From: Chionoecetes opilio
Lineage: Eukaryota > Arthropoda > Malacostraca > Decapoda > Majidae
NCBI GenBank assembly: GCA_016584305.1
Contig: JACEEZ010006444.1
Coordinates: 505,001 to 569,000 of the forward strand
Reading direction: 5' to 3'
DNA: 64,000 bases
Below, in pieces: positions 37,304 to 49,204 of the stretch (positions within the stretch are counted from its first letter, which is position 1; every line of letters begins with the position of its first letter). Made by a program: the position numbers and the translations under genes. The notes beneath the pieces are model-generated. The model was given only the letters and a program-made list of their open reading frames with translations, was not told where the DNA came from and searched no databases.

Positions 37304-37588
37304 TAATGCAATACTCTCTACGATACCCCACAACGTCATGAGAAAATATATATGAAAGGTCAGGAAAGCTATGCGTCAAGCAGGCTCTTCTCTCACAACT
37401 TTACCTATAACTACCTATAACTACCTTTAACTACCTATTTGATTTGACCATTCCAGTCCCTCTTCATTAATCTATTTCTTCTCTTTAGATCATTTGCCAT
37501 TCATATTTGGTATTGTTTGAACTCGTATTCATGAAAATCATAAACCTGCCCACATGTATATATTATTTTTTATTTGTTCTAGTAGTTC
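37304..37588. other. Unassigned sequence
   Basis: Three ACTACCT(A/T)TA units near 37405-37437 only. Confidence 0.4.
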
Positions 37589-37634
37589 ATTAATTCATTC
37601 ATTCATTCATTCATTCATTCATTCATTCATTCAT
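37589..37634. repeat. (ATTC)n microsatellite
   Basis: About ten ATTC units. Confidence 0.93.
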
Positions 37635-37672
37635 TAAGTTCATTAAGTGTCTATATACTATGTTGTTGGTGT

Positions 37673-38485
37673 TGTTTTTCCTGTATGCCTTCGGGTGAGA
37701 AATTTATTATTATTATTCACTTATCATTATTCACTTACTATTATTCACTTATTATTATTCACTTGTTATTATTCACTTGTTATTATTCACTTGTTATTAT
37801 TCACTTATTATTATTCACTTATTATTATTCACTTATTATTATTCACTTATTATTATTCACTTATTATTATTCACTTATTATTATTCACTTATCATTATTC
37901 ACTTATTATTATTCACTTATTCTTATTCACCTATTATTATTCACTTATCATTATTCACTTATTATTATTCACTTATTATTATTCACTTATTATTATTCAC
38001 TTATTATTATTCACTTATTATTATTCACTTATTATTATTCACTTATCATTATTCACTTATTATTATTCACTTATTCTTATTCACTTATTATTATTCACTT
38101 ATTATTATTCACTTATTATTATTCACTTATCATTATTCACTTATTATTATTCACTTATCATTATTCACTTATTATTATTCACTTATTCTTATTCACTTAT
38201 TATTCACTTAGTATTATTCACTTATTATTTTTCACTTATTATTATTAACTTATTATTATTCACTTATCATTATTCACTTATTATTATTCACTTATTATTA
38301 TTCACTTATTATTATTCACTTATCATTATTCACTTATTATTATTCACTTATTATTATTCACTTATTATTATTCACTTATCATTATTCACTTATTATTATT
38401 CACTTATTATTATTCACTTATCATTATTCACTTATTATTATTCACTTATCATTATTCACTTATTATTATTCACTTATCATTATTC
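37673..38485 (+). repeat. 14-bp minisatellite, about 55 copies, behind a retroelement-like tail
   Basis: TTCCTGTATGCCTTCGGGTG and an ATT tail (37678-37715) match the sequence at 8118-8160. They are followed by units of TTATTATTATTCAC (14 bp; variants TTATCATTATTCAC and TTGTTATTATTCAC). 14 x 3 = 42 bp, so all three forward frames stay open for 144-281 codons. This is a by-product and not a protein. Confidence 0.95.
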
Positions 38486-38641
38486 TATCTAATGTTTGGG
38501 TCAATTCTTAAAGGAAAGTCGCACAGTATATAATTATCTGTTTTATATATCCTGTTTTTAGGACTTTCTCGACTCTCTCATGTCATGGCAGAGGTGAATC
38601 AACAACCCATCCAATTTTAACATTTCCCCCCATTATTTCAG
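38486..38641 (+). other. Intron end with splice acceptor
   Basis: AT-rich sequence ending in CCCCCCATTATTTCAG at 38641, with a branch-point-like TTTAAC at about 38615-38620. This fits a 3' splice site before the AFG1L exon. Confidence 0.6.
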
Positions 38642-38845
38642 GTCACAGACATCGGCGACGCCATGATACTAAAGCGACTATTCTCAGAGTTATTCCACGC
38701 TGGCGCAATCATCGTCGCGACCTCCAACCGACCCCCCGATGACCTCTACAAGAACGGACTACAGAGGTCACACTTCCTACCCTTCATACCCATCCTCAAA
38801 AACCGCTGCGAGGTCATAAATCTTGACTCGGGCATCGATTATCGC
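38642..38845 (+). CDS. AFG1L: Internal exon of AFG1-like mitochondrial AAA+ ATPase
   Basis: Translation in phase 0 from the acceptor gives [18 protein letters not shown], then [32 protein letters not shown] and LDSGIDYR. The [13 protein letters not shown] block, [17 protein letters not shown] (sensor-1 Asn region of the AAA+ fold) and the LDSGIDYR end are hallmarks of the AFG1/LACE1 family, inner-mitochondrial-membrane ATPases that help clear or process respiratory-chain proteins. The exon covers about 68 residues of a protein usually 400-480 long. Walker A and B and the C-terminal exons are not recognised in the window. Past Arg (38845) the homology stops and no GT donor is present at the boundary; the frame runs 11 codons ([11 protein letters not shown]) to TAG. 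So this may be a true exon with a shifted donor (GT at 38853), a terminal exon, or a decaying copy. The family call is firm; gene activity is not. Confidence 0.88.
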
Positions 38846-39536
<691 letters not shown>

Positions 39537-39865
39537 GAGTCTAACACCCACACCATGTGCCTTATTCATATGCAATTAAACACCCTCATAATGTAGTCTT
39601 CTCAGTCTCTCTCAGTCTGCATGCAGGTAACCAAACCACCTCGAGATGCATGATACACTACTACCTCCTACTAAGGATCTGCTACCTCCATGGAGTTAGC
39701 ACTTCCAAAATTAATCTACAATACTACCAAATGTCCATTGTTTACCCCACGATCACCGCCACCCCGCCAGGACACATCCCCGCACCCCTATACACGTGCT
39801 GAACGCTTGCATAAACTTATCAGAAACAGATGAAGCCCTGACGCTAAAAATATTGGTGATCAAAG
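39537..39865. other. Unassigned sequence
   Basis: Nothing recognised. Confidence 0.4.
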
Positions 39866-40230
39866 TTTTTTTTTTTTTTTTTTTTTTACATTTATGCCTA
39901 TAGCGCGTGTAGGCAGTGACCTCCAGGGGTGAGATGGTAGGCCCTGGAGGTTCACTTGAGGGCTGTGATGGTTGGCCCTCGGCCGTGGTGGTGCAGGCAT
40001 GATTTTTATAGTGACGCCTGTGATTAGAAGCTCATGCCGCCCCCCTGTGTCCTCCGATGCACTCGCAATCGAAGGTAGAGTTAATGGACAGCATGTGGGT
40101 GTTCTTAGGCCACTCGACGGTGCAGAAATATTTTAAGTGGATTTTGGTTTTCATCGGGGATCGAACTCGGGTCACCGAGGACGCCACTCGGAGACCCGAG
40201 TCTCTGAGTCCACTCTGCCATCGCCTCCCC
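39866..40230 (-). mobile_element. tRNA-derived SINE (type 2), copy 1
   Basis: Minus strand: GGCGATGGCAGAGTGGACTC (A box TGGCAGAGTGG at 40220-40210), a long-variable-arm-like TCGGGTCTCCGAG, B box GAGTTCGATCC (40068 in the element's own numbering is not used; window 40168-40158), then a ~270-bp body and a 22-nt poly(A) tail (39887-39866). The head resembles a class II tRNA (Ser/Leu type). Near-identical body at 62871-63222. ORFs across it are shadows. Confidence 0.88.
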
Positions 40231-40241
40231 TCCTGTGTTTG

Positions 40242-40930
40242 TTTTCCTTACTTCTCTTGATGGAGTCTACATGAACAGTGAACAGTTGAGTGGAAAGAAT
40301 GGCAATGGAGGATGAAAGACTAAGCCATAAGCTAACAAAGGCCAGATGGAAAACACATGTGTGGAAATCAGTCGAGGAAAACTGGACAAAAGCGACGGAC
40401 AATCGATGGAAAAAAAAAAAAAAGGAGATAAAAGGCGCCTTTGTCCTGCACACTGTACACTCTGCAGGGCAGGAGGCGGGGCAGTGTGTTTAGGCACCGG
40501 AAAAAATTTATCGCGACTTATGACTAAGATCGAACGCACAAGTATAATGGGCGAGAACCGGAGCTGGCAACGTCTGACCAACGCGCTCCCCTATAGGTTT
40601 GTTTTCCTTACTTGTCTTATGGGTCTCCGATATTGTAACGTAAGGGAAAAGAAGACAATGGAGGATGAAGAAAGCAAAGCTAACAAAGGCCAGATGGAAA
40701 ACACTGGGAAATTCATTGAAAACTTAAAGCAAACGGCAACGATGAAATAAAAGAGATAAAAGGCGCCTTTTCCTGCACCCTCTGTACACTCTTGCCAGGG
40801 CATCGGCACCGGCAGTCATCTAGACACGGATATAACGCTCACTCGCCCTCTTATACAATAAATATACAGGCTCAAATCATGTTAATAATGGGCGACAAAC
40901 TAGAGTGGCAACGGTGTAAATAACCGTCAG
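40242..40930 (+). repeat. Diverged ~350-bp tandem duplication
   Basis: TTTGTTTTCCTTACTT, ACAATGGAGGATGAA/GCAATGGAGGATGAA, GCTAACAAAGGCCAGATGGA, GAGATAAAAGGCGCCTTT and TAATGGGCGA appear in order from 40245 and again from 40600. Differences are many, so the duplication is old. Confidence 0.85.
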
Positions 40931-41079
40931 AGAAATTATCACCTACCTCCCTGGTACTATTGCTTCTCCTCTCTTTTATTTTTTAAGGAGGAAACAGACG
41001 AACACACTTAATACTGAAGAAGGGATAACTAGATGGAACAGAACATTTTTCTATTCTTCATCCTCTTTTCATCTGATCT
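40931..41079. other. Short unassigned spacer
   Basis: Nothing recognised. Confidence 0.4.
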
Positions 41080-41228
41080 CTCCTCCTCTTCCTCCCTCTC
41101 CTCCCTCCCTCCTCCCTCCCTCCTCCCTCCCTCCCTCCCTCCTCCCTCTCTCCTCCCTCCTCCCCTCTCTCTCTTCTCTCTTCTCTCTCCTCTCTCTCTC
41201 CTCTCTCTCTCCTCTCTCTCTCTCTCTC
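41080..41228. repeat. CT/CCT-rich tract
   Basis: CTCCCTCCCTCC grading into CTCTCT. Confidence 0.93.
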
Positions 41229-41499
41229 TCCCCCCCCCCACAATTTCTTATCCCTTCATCCTCTTTTTCCCGGTTTAGCGTAGCAAAAGAAACTCACCAC
41301 GATTAGAGGGAGAAGGGAAGGAGGGTGCGATGTCACGCCGCGGCCATCTCACCATCAACTAACTACTTGCACAGATCAGGCTAACACTTCCCCTCCCGCT
41401 AAGAGACACCACATAAACACAGTCCACAGTATCCGTCAGTCCGTATCAGTCAGTTCAATATACAGAAAATATAAATAAAATACAGATGCAATGACAGGA
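41229..41499. other. Unassigned sequence
   Basis: Nothing recognised. Confidence 0.4.
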
Positions 41500-41541
41500 C
41501 CATAAGAAGATAAGAACATAAGAAAATAAGGAAGCTACACG
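41500..41541 (-). mobile_element. Non-LTR retrotransposon 3' tail, family B copy 5
   Basis: AGAAGATAAGAACATAAG and AAAATAAGGAAGCTACA are the tail and the first 3' UTR bases of family B. Only ~40 bp remain. Confidence 0.65.
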
Positions 41542-41654
41542 AGTAAGTACAAAACCACTTGAATGTATACCTATGACCCTGTACATTAACATTAGGTAAA
41601 TACACCTTGTACGTATAGTTATGGCTGCCTTTGATGATATATGTCGACAAATTG

Positions 41655-41810
41655 GCCGAACTAAATTGGCCTACCCCTTTGTTTTTATTTTATTCTCTTA
41701 CTGTCTTCTTTATAGGGACTGGCAACTAAGCGGGCTTTGTGTTACCCATTTTTGTTGTGCCCTTGGCCAGTTAGTTCCCTGTGATGTTAAAAAAAAAAAA
41801 AAAAAAAAAA
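41655..41810 (+). mobile_element. Non-LTR retrotransposon 3' end, family A copy 3
   Basis: CCGAACTAAATTGGCCTACC at the left is the stop-codon region of family A. The 3' UTR (GGGACTGGCAACTAAGCGGG) and a 22-nt poly(A) tail follow. Only the UTR was inserted, with a short TTAGTTCC-like insertion near 41771. Confidence 0.9.
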
Positions 41811-42045
41811 TTGATATTGGAATGTGATCCTACGTGACTGTCACAACAAATACTTCACCGTTCTGTTATTGTTGCTATTCTTCTTCCTCTCTTTGATGTC
41901 TCCCCTCTGCGAGCCCTGTAAGCACTCTAAACTACATGTAAAAGTAATGTGTATGTTACGAAAACGTTGTCCAGCAAATATTTTCACCGGTGGAGCTGTC
42001 AGTTGCAGTTACCGCCAAAGAGTTACTATTTTCCCAACACTCGCC
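41811..42045. other. Unassigned sequence
   Basis: The long + strand ORF starting at 41824 runs into the next array and is not a gene. Confidence 0.45.
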
Positions 42046-42430
42046 CCTCACTCCGGCCTGGAACACTCGCCACCCTGCTGGAAACACTCGTCGCGCCCAC
42101 TCGTCGCCCTGCTGGAAACACTCGCCCCTCACTCGCCACCCTGGAACACTCGTCACCCTGGAAACACTCGCCCTTCACTCGCAACCCAGGAACACTCGCC
42201 ACCCAGGAACACTCGCCACCCTGGAAACACTCGCCCTTCACTCGCCACCCTGGAACACTCGTCACCCTGGAAACACTCGCCCTTCACTCGCAACACAGGA
42301 ACACTCGCCACCATGGAAACACTCGCCACCCTGGAACACTCGCCACCCTGGAACACTCGCCACCCTGGAAACACTCGCCCTTCACTCGCAACCCAGGAAC
42401 ACTCGCCACCCTGGAAACACTTGCTTAGGT
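42046..42430 (+). repeat. GC-rich minisatellite of CACTCGCCACCCTGGAA units
   Basis: ACACTCGCCACCCTGGAA alternates with ACACTCGCCCTTCACTCGCA, so 17/18-bp units make a higher-order ~50-100 bp repeat. ORFs in several frames are by-products. Confidence 0.92.
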
Positions 42431-42728
42431 TCACACACACAAAAGAACACATATTTTCACTGTACATACACCCCCGGCACTTGAGTCCAGAGTTCCAGAG
42501 TTGCGGCGAGACCTCAGGCCCCACGCCACGCGACGCCTGCTTCTCAGATCCGACCCCAAGTTTAGCCCACTAATTAAACGAGGAACAATTTCACCTCCGA
42601 TCACAAAAGGCGGAGCGAGGACAAAGGAGAAGCATTGTTGTTTTCAGGTTTCCACGTGATATTTACTCAGGCTCGTTTTACGGCTGCCTTTTAAGGGTGC
42701 AAGGGAAACAAGAGCCGCAAAGAGAGAG
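42431..42728. other. Unassigned sequence
   Basis: Nothing recognised. Confidence 0.4.
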
Positions 42729-43183
<455 letters not shown>

Positions 43184-43184
<1 letters not shown>

Positions 43185-43368
43185 GCATGCAGCAGCTAAA
43201 CAGGCATTAAGGGATATTACACTTTTAATTAATCACACATAACGAAACAAAACATTACATTTTTTCATAGTCCAGAAAAAAACCGGCAGTAAAATATCAT
43301 CCTCTCTATCTAGTTTCCAGGAAATGTTAAGCCGAAAACGACAAAACAAGAAAAAAATACCTCACCAC
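43184..43368. other. Unassigned sequence
   Basis: Nothing recognised. Confidence 0.4.
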
Positions 43369-43765
43369 TCACACCTAGTTAAATCATATTCGCATTTCAC
43401 CAACTCGCCAAAGAATAAGAGACATATAGAATGACCTTTTCCTCTCTTTTTCCCCTTCAAAATAAGAAGAAAAATAAATATGGAGACAAAAAACTAAATA
43501 AGATGACAAAAATAAGAAGAAAAACTAAAATTTCGCCCCTGGTCAAAGTCAAACACGCACTTCACCAACTCGCCAAGGAATAAGAGACATCAAATTACTT
43601 TTCCTCCCTTTTACCCCTTCAAAATAAGAAGAAAAATATATAAGAAGAAAAAAAATAAGAAGAAAAAAAAATAATACAAAAAATCCTCACCACTCATATC
43701 TAGTTAAAGTCAAACACGCATTTCACGAACTCTCCAATAGAATAAGAGACATATAGAATGACTTT
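43369..43765 (+). repeat. Diverged tandem repeat, three ~130-190-bp units
   Basis: CACGCATTTCACCAACTCGC-type sequence, GAATAAGAGACATATAGAAT and CCTCTTTTTCCCCTTCAAAA followed by AATAAGAAGAAAAA recur from about 43391, 43555 and 43715. The AATAAGAAG part expands differently in each unit. Confidence 0.85.
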
Positions 43766-44289
43766 TTCCTCTTTTTTTTTTTTCCTTCTGCGGCACAGGA
43801 AAAATGTCGCACCTTCCCCGGCGTGACTGACCCATGAGAACTTTGTGACGAAAATTGAAATAGGGTCCATCGAGATTCTTTTCTTTTTGTCTCTTCCTCC
43901 TTCCCCTTTGCCTATTCTTTTTGTATAGACTCCAGCATTTGAGTTTGTGGGAAAGGACAGATGGAAATGTATAGGGGAAGAGAAAAAAGGGGAGAAGAGG
44001 GGAAGGTGAGAGCCGTAGCGAGAGGGGAAAGGATAAGAGGAAGAGAACAAAGAAGAGTGTAGATAGGGAAGGATGGGAGATGAAAGATAGATGTATGTAG
44101 TGTAGGTCACCTGTAAAAGACAGAAGAGGAGGAAGAGGAGGAAGAGGAAGGAGGGAAGAGGAAGAAGAGAGAAGAGGAAGAGGAAGAGGAGGGAAGAAAG
44201 ATATATGGAAAGTGGAGGCGAATGATTATACAGGAGTTATACAGGTCTCACGTTGCCTTGGGGAAAGTGGAAGAATTACAACAGGATAG
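43766..44289. other. Unassigned sequence with GGA/GAA-rich stretch
   Basis: Purine-rich at 44122-44215. The minus-strand ORF 43700-44110 has no domain I recognise. Confidence 0.45.
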
Positions 44290-44843
44290 TGTCAGTCAGT
44301 TTTTACTCCTAACATATATAATAACTTGCATAACTATTACTAGTGAATTACAACTAATATCACACAAGTGTCACACTTATTATAGCTTCCATATAGGATA
44401 GGTGCATGTACTTAACATCAAAAGAAACAGTATATTTTTAGAAACATTATAAACATATAATTATATATCTATGTAATATATATATAATTATACATTTATC
44501 TTTCCTCCTCTGTTTCACCGTGAGACCCATGAACACCTTGCATTCTCAAAGTATGTCACAGGGCAAATGCCTAGTTGTCAGCATAAAGTATAGGATCAAC
44601 AAGAAGTGATAACAAGCCAGAATCACGAGGAGAAGGGGGAGAAGACCTCGGACATCGACGCTACAAACACGCTCTGCTCACTCGCCCCATCCGACACTCC
44701 CTGGCTGTGCTCAAGACATTCATTGTACTTGGTTGTAATCTCTACGCTCCTTACTGGACTCTAAATAAATGTGTACAAAGCTGGAAGTACCAATTTAACT
44801 CATACCAGATAAGTCTCTACAATTATATACCGACTTATATAAT
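44290..44843 (+). repeat. Left LTR-like terminal repeat
   Basis: Begins TGTCAGTCAG and contains a polyadenylation signal AATAAA (44764-44769) in CTCTAAATAAATGTG. Ends ACCGACTTATATAAT just before the primer-binding site. The length and internal AATAAA fit an LTR. The exact inner boundary cannot be set because homology continues into the primer-binding region. Confidence 0.8.
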
Positions 44844-44860
44844 TGGTGGCAGCGGTGGGA
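44844..44860 (+). promoter_or_regulatory. Primer-binding site complementary to tRNA-Leu 3' end
   Basis: TGGTGGCAGCGGTGGGA is the exact complement of the tRNA-Leu 3' end TCCCACCGCTGCCA plus CCA (tRNA sequence recalled from the human tRNA-Leu-AAG type). It lies immediately after the terminal repeat, where LTR retrotransposons start minus-strand DNA synthesis. In the right half the equivalent (complement of 48394-48412) reads TGGTGTACAGCGGTGGTGA and is partly degraded. Confidence 0.7.
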
Positions 44861-47800
44861 TATCTACCGCTATATAATTTGTCCTCAAATTAGGCACATA
44901 AGAATTAGCTAGGGAATAACAAATGGTAAAACCTAACTAAAGGCTAAATACATATATAAAAATAAACTATAAACTTCCCAAAGCATAATTCCTATCGCTA
45001 AAAGTGAGTAAACTCTGAGCTAAATACACAGAAAAATATGGAAAACAATGGATTACATAATGTTCAAGATCAAAGAAAATGACATGGCCGAGTAAAATGA
45101 TATACATATATGTGTCAGTACTAGTGTGGGTAGATCCATAATGTGCAAATATCACTGTTAAAAAATGTCAAGTGTAAGGTGTAGCAAGTTTTCGTGTACC
45201 GTAGACGGTAGCTAGCAAACTCAACTGTCAGCTAAAGTAGCTGTAAAAAATTACAGGGAAAAATTGAGAAATTAAAATTTCAAGTAATGAAATTGTAATT
45301 ATAAATTGTCAAGTAATCGTTAGAAACCTGATTGAGTCAAGTAATGACGAAGGCTCGACTGACTATAGAGCTGCTGCTGTGTGCATAGTATAACAATTTA
45401 TGTACCTACTAGTAATAGTACTGTGTCAGTAAAAGAATGTAATGGACTGTAAAACATATAAGGAAAAATTGACGAGACCTCGCCTGATACAATCTGTGTG
45501 GGTGTATCAGTGTACCAGTGTGGGTAACTGTGGTGTAAGTAACCTAGTAATATGTAAATATATTAATAAGTAATAGTCAAAATGGATAATTAACATAGGT
45601 AGAAACATCGCTGGATACACATTAATGTGGTTGTATTGTGTGTGGGCAAAGCTAAGTTTGCCAAACATCATTCATAAATTAAAATAATGCAAAGTTATTG
45701 TGGAAAATAAATTGACATCAGCGAGTGTAAAAACTGACTGGCAGAGAAACTGACTGAATTATTATTCGACATTGGCGAACAATGTTATGAGAGATAAGGT
45801 TATCTGTGTCAATCAATATTTTCTGAGGTCTGTATTAAGACAAGTAGTCATTCGTAACTTCTCTGCGAGTTTGAATTTGTTAGTAAGTAATGATACATGG
45901 TTAGTTAGTTGTACATAGGCAATACATGTGAGCAGAATGTAGTTCAAAGATATGTGTGATCGTACGTCACGTACATCATGCAGATGTGTAAAGAGTTATA
46001 GAGTAACTGCTTGTCATGCATATAGTACCTAGTTTAATATGTTAGTAAGTACACAATCCTATCATTCAAGTAGTGATCGTGGTACAACAGGAAGAACGTA
46101 AGTAAATCATTCCCGTAGTTAATGTAATTTATGTATGCATTTAATACGTAAGGAATGCAGTCAAGTAAAAATGTGTAACTTGTGTAACAAATAAGTGTGT
46201 TAGTATTTCATGCAATTAAATATGGTATGGTAACAATAAGTAAGTTAGTATGTATGTTAATACATAACAATGTCATGCAAGTAATTAATGTATTTCAACA
46301 TTAAGTGCGTAAGAATTCCTTTAAATGAGGAATGTAAGAAAATAATGTCATGCAATTATAAATGCGTAATCATTCCTTTAAATGTGGAAAGTAAGTAAAT
46401 AATGTGATCATGCAACAATACGTGCGAAATAATTCCTTGAATTGTGGAATGTAAGTAAATAATTATATAATGCTATGCACTGTGGTGCAACTTTAACTCT
46501 AATATAATAGTATTCTAATGTGAAGAGTTATCTGTCATACATTAGTGTTTCTATCGTGCTAGAGTTACAAGGTAAAATGCAATTATATTTTTTTCTATAG
46601 TTAGTCAGAATTATATGTAGCTAAACCAAAAAATTCGTAAAACATCAATGTAAAGTATTTTCAAGAGTGTATATAACATTGGCTTGGTGTGTTGTGTAGA
46701 CATTTTCTATAAAGATAACAACACACAATAAAATTCAGAATACATGGTAATTGTAAAATAATCAGGTAAACTGATATAAAATGTAATGATATGGAATGGT
46801 ATGGAATGGTATGACACTACTGTTTTTCCGTGTGTGATCGCAATTTGTGACGGTAATCAGTTGTAGCAGTGTGTGTGTCATCATTAACTACAGGTGTGTC
46901 CTGTGTATCAAAATTAGTGTTTGGTAAAGCATCATCTGTATCTAATCCTCTAGTTACTCGAAACATTTATTCGCGACCGTGTATGTAGTAAGACGTCTCA
47001 AACTAAACAATCACGAAAAACAAAGAACATTACAGGAATCAGGTTCAGGAATCGGTAACACTGAACTGTGACCGTGACTGGTATTGCTCGCTCGGGCACG
47101 CTAGTTAATGCATTTATGTCAATCTCAGGAGTTTGCACAGGTGCAGTAGTAAATGTGAACTCATAAAGTAGTAAACAGTAGTAAAGGTGCACTCATAAAG
47201 TGGTAATTCAGTAGTAAATGTGCACTCGTAGGAGTTATGTCTCCAGGAATTGTAATATATGCATTACTATTGAAAAAAAAATTAGTGTGGGAATACCGTG
47301 ATCTAAAAATTATGATATAAGTGTCCTGACGGTGTCTGAACAGATGCAGTTACCGTAGCCATCGTAATGTAAACGTAAATGTATGTTAAAAATAGCACTA
47401 TAGTATTTCTAACGTTTTAAATTGTCCGTGTATGTGAAATCACTGTGTTAACTCAAAATGTATCTGCTCACCTAAAACTGCAAAACAATTACTTAGCTGG
47501 TAGCTACTCGTATTGGTGTATGATAGGTGAGGTTTCCCGGTGAGTGAAGGTGAACACAGCGTGGATGAGTGCCATGGATGACTGATGTAGTACAGTCACC
47601 GGAGAGCAACATTCTGTCAAAGAACACATATAAGAAAAATAATAATAACATATACATACACAAATAAGAAATCTGAAATAGATACTCAGACAGTTGTGTT
47701 GTGGTGCACGCGCTTAAGTCCGTAGCTGAGGAACGGCTGGTAGTGGCGGTAGGTAGTGACACTGTGTGGTAGTGTCAAGTCAGCATTTTTGTGAGGGCGG

Positions 47801-48377
47801 TAGGGTGATGGGCTGTGTCAGCGGAATGTTCGGCAGGCGGTGATGTGGGCTGCTGTTGTGTTGCTATGTAGCGGGAGGGGTATCGGTGTTGCGCTGGCCC
47901 ATGACGAGATGATCTGTGTTGCTAGCGGAGGTGTTACGTTCTGCCATGACGAGATGATCTGTGTTGCGTATCCGGGGCGGATGAGACGTTGCGGTGTCTG
48001 GCAGGGCCGTGTTGGATGGCAGTGTTGATGTGGGGTCGACCTTGTGACGAACGAATTTGCTGAGTTGCATGAAGGTTGTCTGCCTCTCTCTCCCCTCTGT
48101 AGTTGCTTGTAGTTATTGATAGTAGAAGTAATACTTGTAGTCGCTGGCTGGCTTGTGTTGCGTTGGTTACGGAGGTTGCCATGTTGATGGTCGTGGTTGT
48201 GGTTGTACTGGCTGGCTGTGGTTGTTTGAAGAAGATCGGCGTATAATCTTGATAATCTTGGTAGAACGTAGAGAAGCTGTAGAATGGCCAGAGTTAGTTA
48301 AACTCTTGTAGAGGCTTTTTGTAGAACTTGCTTGTAGAATGCGTTGGGTGTCGTTAACACCGCGTTATGGTGTTATA
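44861..48377. other. Non-coding interior of the inverted-LTR element
   Basis: AT-rich with many GTAAGTAAATAATG-like motifs. A degenerate ~60-70-bp tandem repeat (CATGCAATTATAAATGCGTA, ATTCCTTTAAATGTGGAA) occupies about 46200-46460. A duplicated CCATGACGAGATGATCTGTG block lies at 47899 and 47944. The minus-strand ORF 47934-48182 (MATSVTNATQASQRLQ...) begins about 230 bp inside the right terminal repeat, where gag would start, but has no gag motif I recognise. Confidence 0.6.
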
Positions 48378-48394
48378 AGACTGATAAAATCAGT
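48378..48394. other. Perfect 7-bp hairpin beside the right primer-binding site
   Basis: GACTGATTTTATCAGTC-type sequence (complement strand) folds with a 3-nt loop right after the degraded primer-binding site. Confidence 0.4.
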
Positions 48395-48412
48395 CACCAC
48401 CGCTGTACACCA

Positions 48413-48966
48413 ATTATATAAGTCGGTATATAATTGTAGAGACTTATCTGGTATGAGTTAAATTGGTACTTCCAGCTTTGTACACATTTATTTAGAGTCC
48501 AGTAAGGAGCGTAGAGATTACAACCAAGTACAATGAATGTCTTGAGCACAGCCAGGGAGTGTCGGATGGGGCGAGTGAGCAGAGCGTGTTTGTAGCGTCG
48601 ATGTCCGAGGTCTTCTCCCCCTTCTCCTCGTGATTCTGGCTTGTTATCACTTCTTGTTGATCCTATACTTTATGCTGACAAAATAGGCATTTGCCCTGTG
48701 ACATACTTTGAGAATGCAAGGTGTTCATGGTCTCACGGTGAAACAGAGGAGGAAAGATAAATGTATAAACTATATATATATTACATAGATATATAATTAT
48801 ATGTTTATAATGTTTCTAAAAATATACTGTTTCTTTTGATGTTAAGTACATGCACCTATCCTATATGGAAGCTATAATAAGTGTGACACTTGTGTGATAT
48901 TAGTTGTAATTCACTAGTAATAGTTATGGAAGTTATTATATATGTTAGGAGTAAAACTGACTGACA
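48413..48966 (-). repeat. Right LTR-like terminal repeat (inverted)
   Basis: Reverse complement of the left repeat at near identity. Visible differences include TTTT versus TTTTT near the tip, CCAT versus GCAT, GACCATG versus GACCCATG, and CTATTTTGTC versus CTAGTTGTC. Its AATAAA lies at 48492-48487 on the minus strand. Confidence 0.85.
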
Positions 48967-48992
48967 ATAGTGACTGTCCTGGCCGCAATAGA

Positions 48993-49204
48993 TTAACCCC
49001 TTCACGCCCAGATCTGTCCTTTGCTATATAAAATCGTCTGTTGTTAGGCATAAAATAACAAAAAGTAACTGAATATACCAAATTAGTTAGTGGATAAGGA
49101 TACTAAATAGTTCATATCTATAAAATATTGCATACATTCACTAAAAATGGTCTAATGGTTGCCAAATTACAATGGAAATTACGTTCTGGGTCTCAAAGGG
49201 TTAA
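48993..49204 (+). mobile_element. TTAA MITE (family T), copy E
   Basis: 212 bp, TTAACCCCTTCACGCCCAGA start, TCTCAAAGGGTTAA end. It inserted 27 bp outside the inverted-LTR element. Confidence 0.88.

Larger units (their letters stand above)
44290..48966. mobile_element. 4,677-bp element with inverted 554-bp LTR-like termini
   Basis: The left terminal repeat (44290-44843) and the right one (48413-48966) are the same 554-bp sequence in opposite orientation, with about half a dozen visible differences. The outer ends are TGTCAGTCAG and its complement, and the whole unit is directly flanked by ATAG on both sides (44286-44289, 48967-48970), as expected for one integration event. A tRNA-Leu-like primer-binding site adjoins the left repeat and a degraded one the right. 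No pol, integrase or transposase is visible; the ~3.57-kb interior is AT-rich and non-coding apart from small ORFs. It could be an aberrantly integrated LTR retrotransposon with two inward-facing 5' LTRs, or a DNA transposon with long TIRs (Ginger elements also have TGTNR ends and 4-bp duplications). Confidence 0.85.

Noticed and set aside
37647..38492. 281-codon Leu/Ile/Tyr/Ser/His-rich ORF
   Set aside because: The 14-bp repeat keeps three frames open at once. It is a repeat by-product.
40057..40260. ORFs across the SINE at 39866-40230 and its copy at 62871-63222
   Set aside because: They are antisense shadows of the tRNA-derived head and body, differing between the two copies.
44844..44860. 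Primer-binding-site match as pure coincidence
   Set aside because: A 17-base exact match starting with TGG exactly at the inner end of a terminal repeat is unlikely by chance, so it was kept as a feature. The tRNA sequence itself was recalled, not looked up.
47934..48182. Minus-strand ORF in gag position in the inverted-LTR element
   Set aside because: No zinc knuckle or other gag motif is visible. It is mentioned only within the interior.
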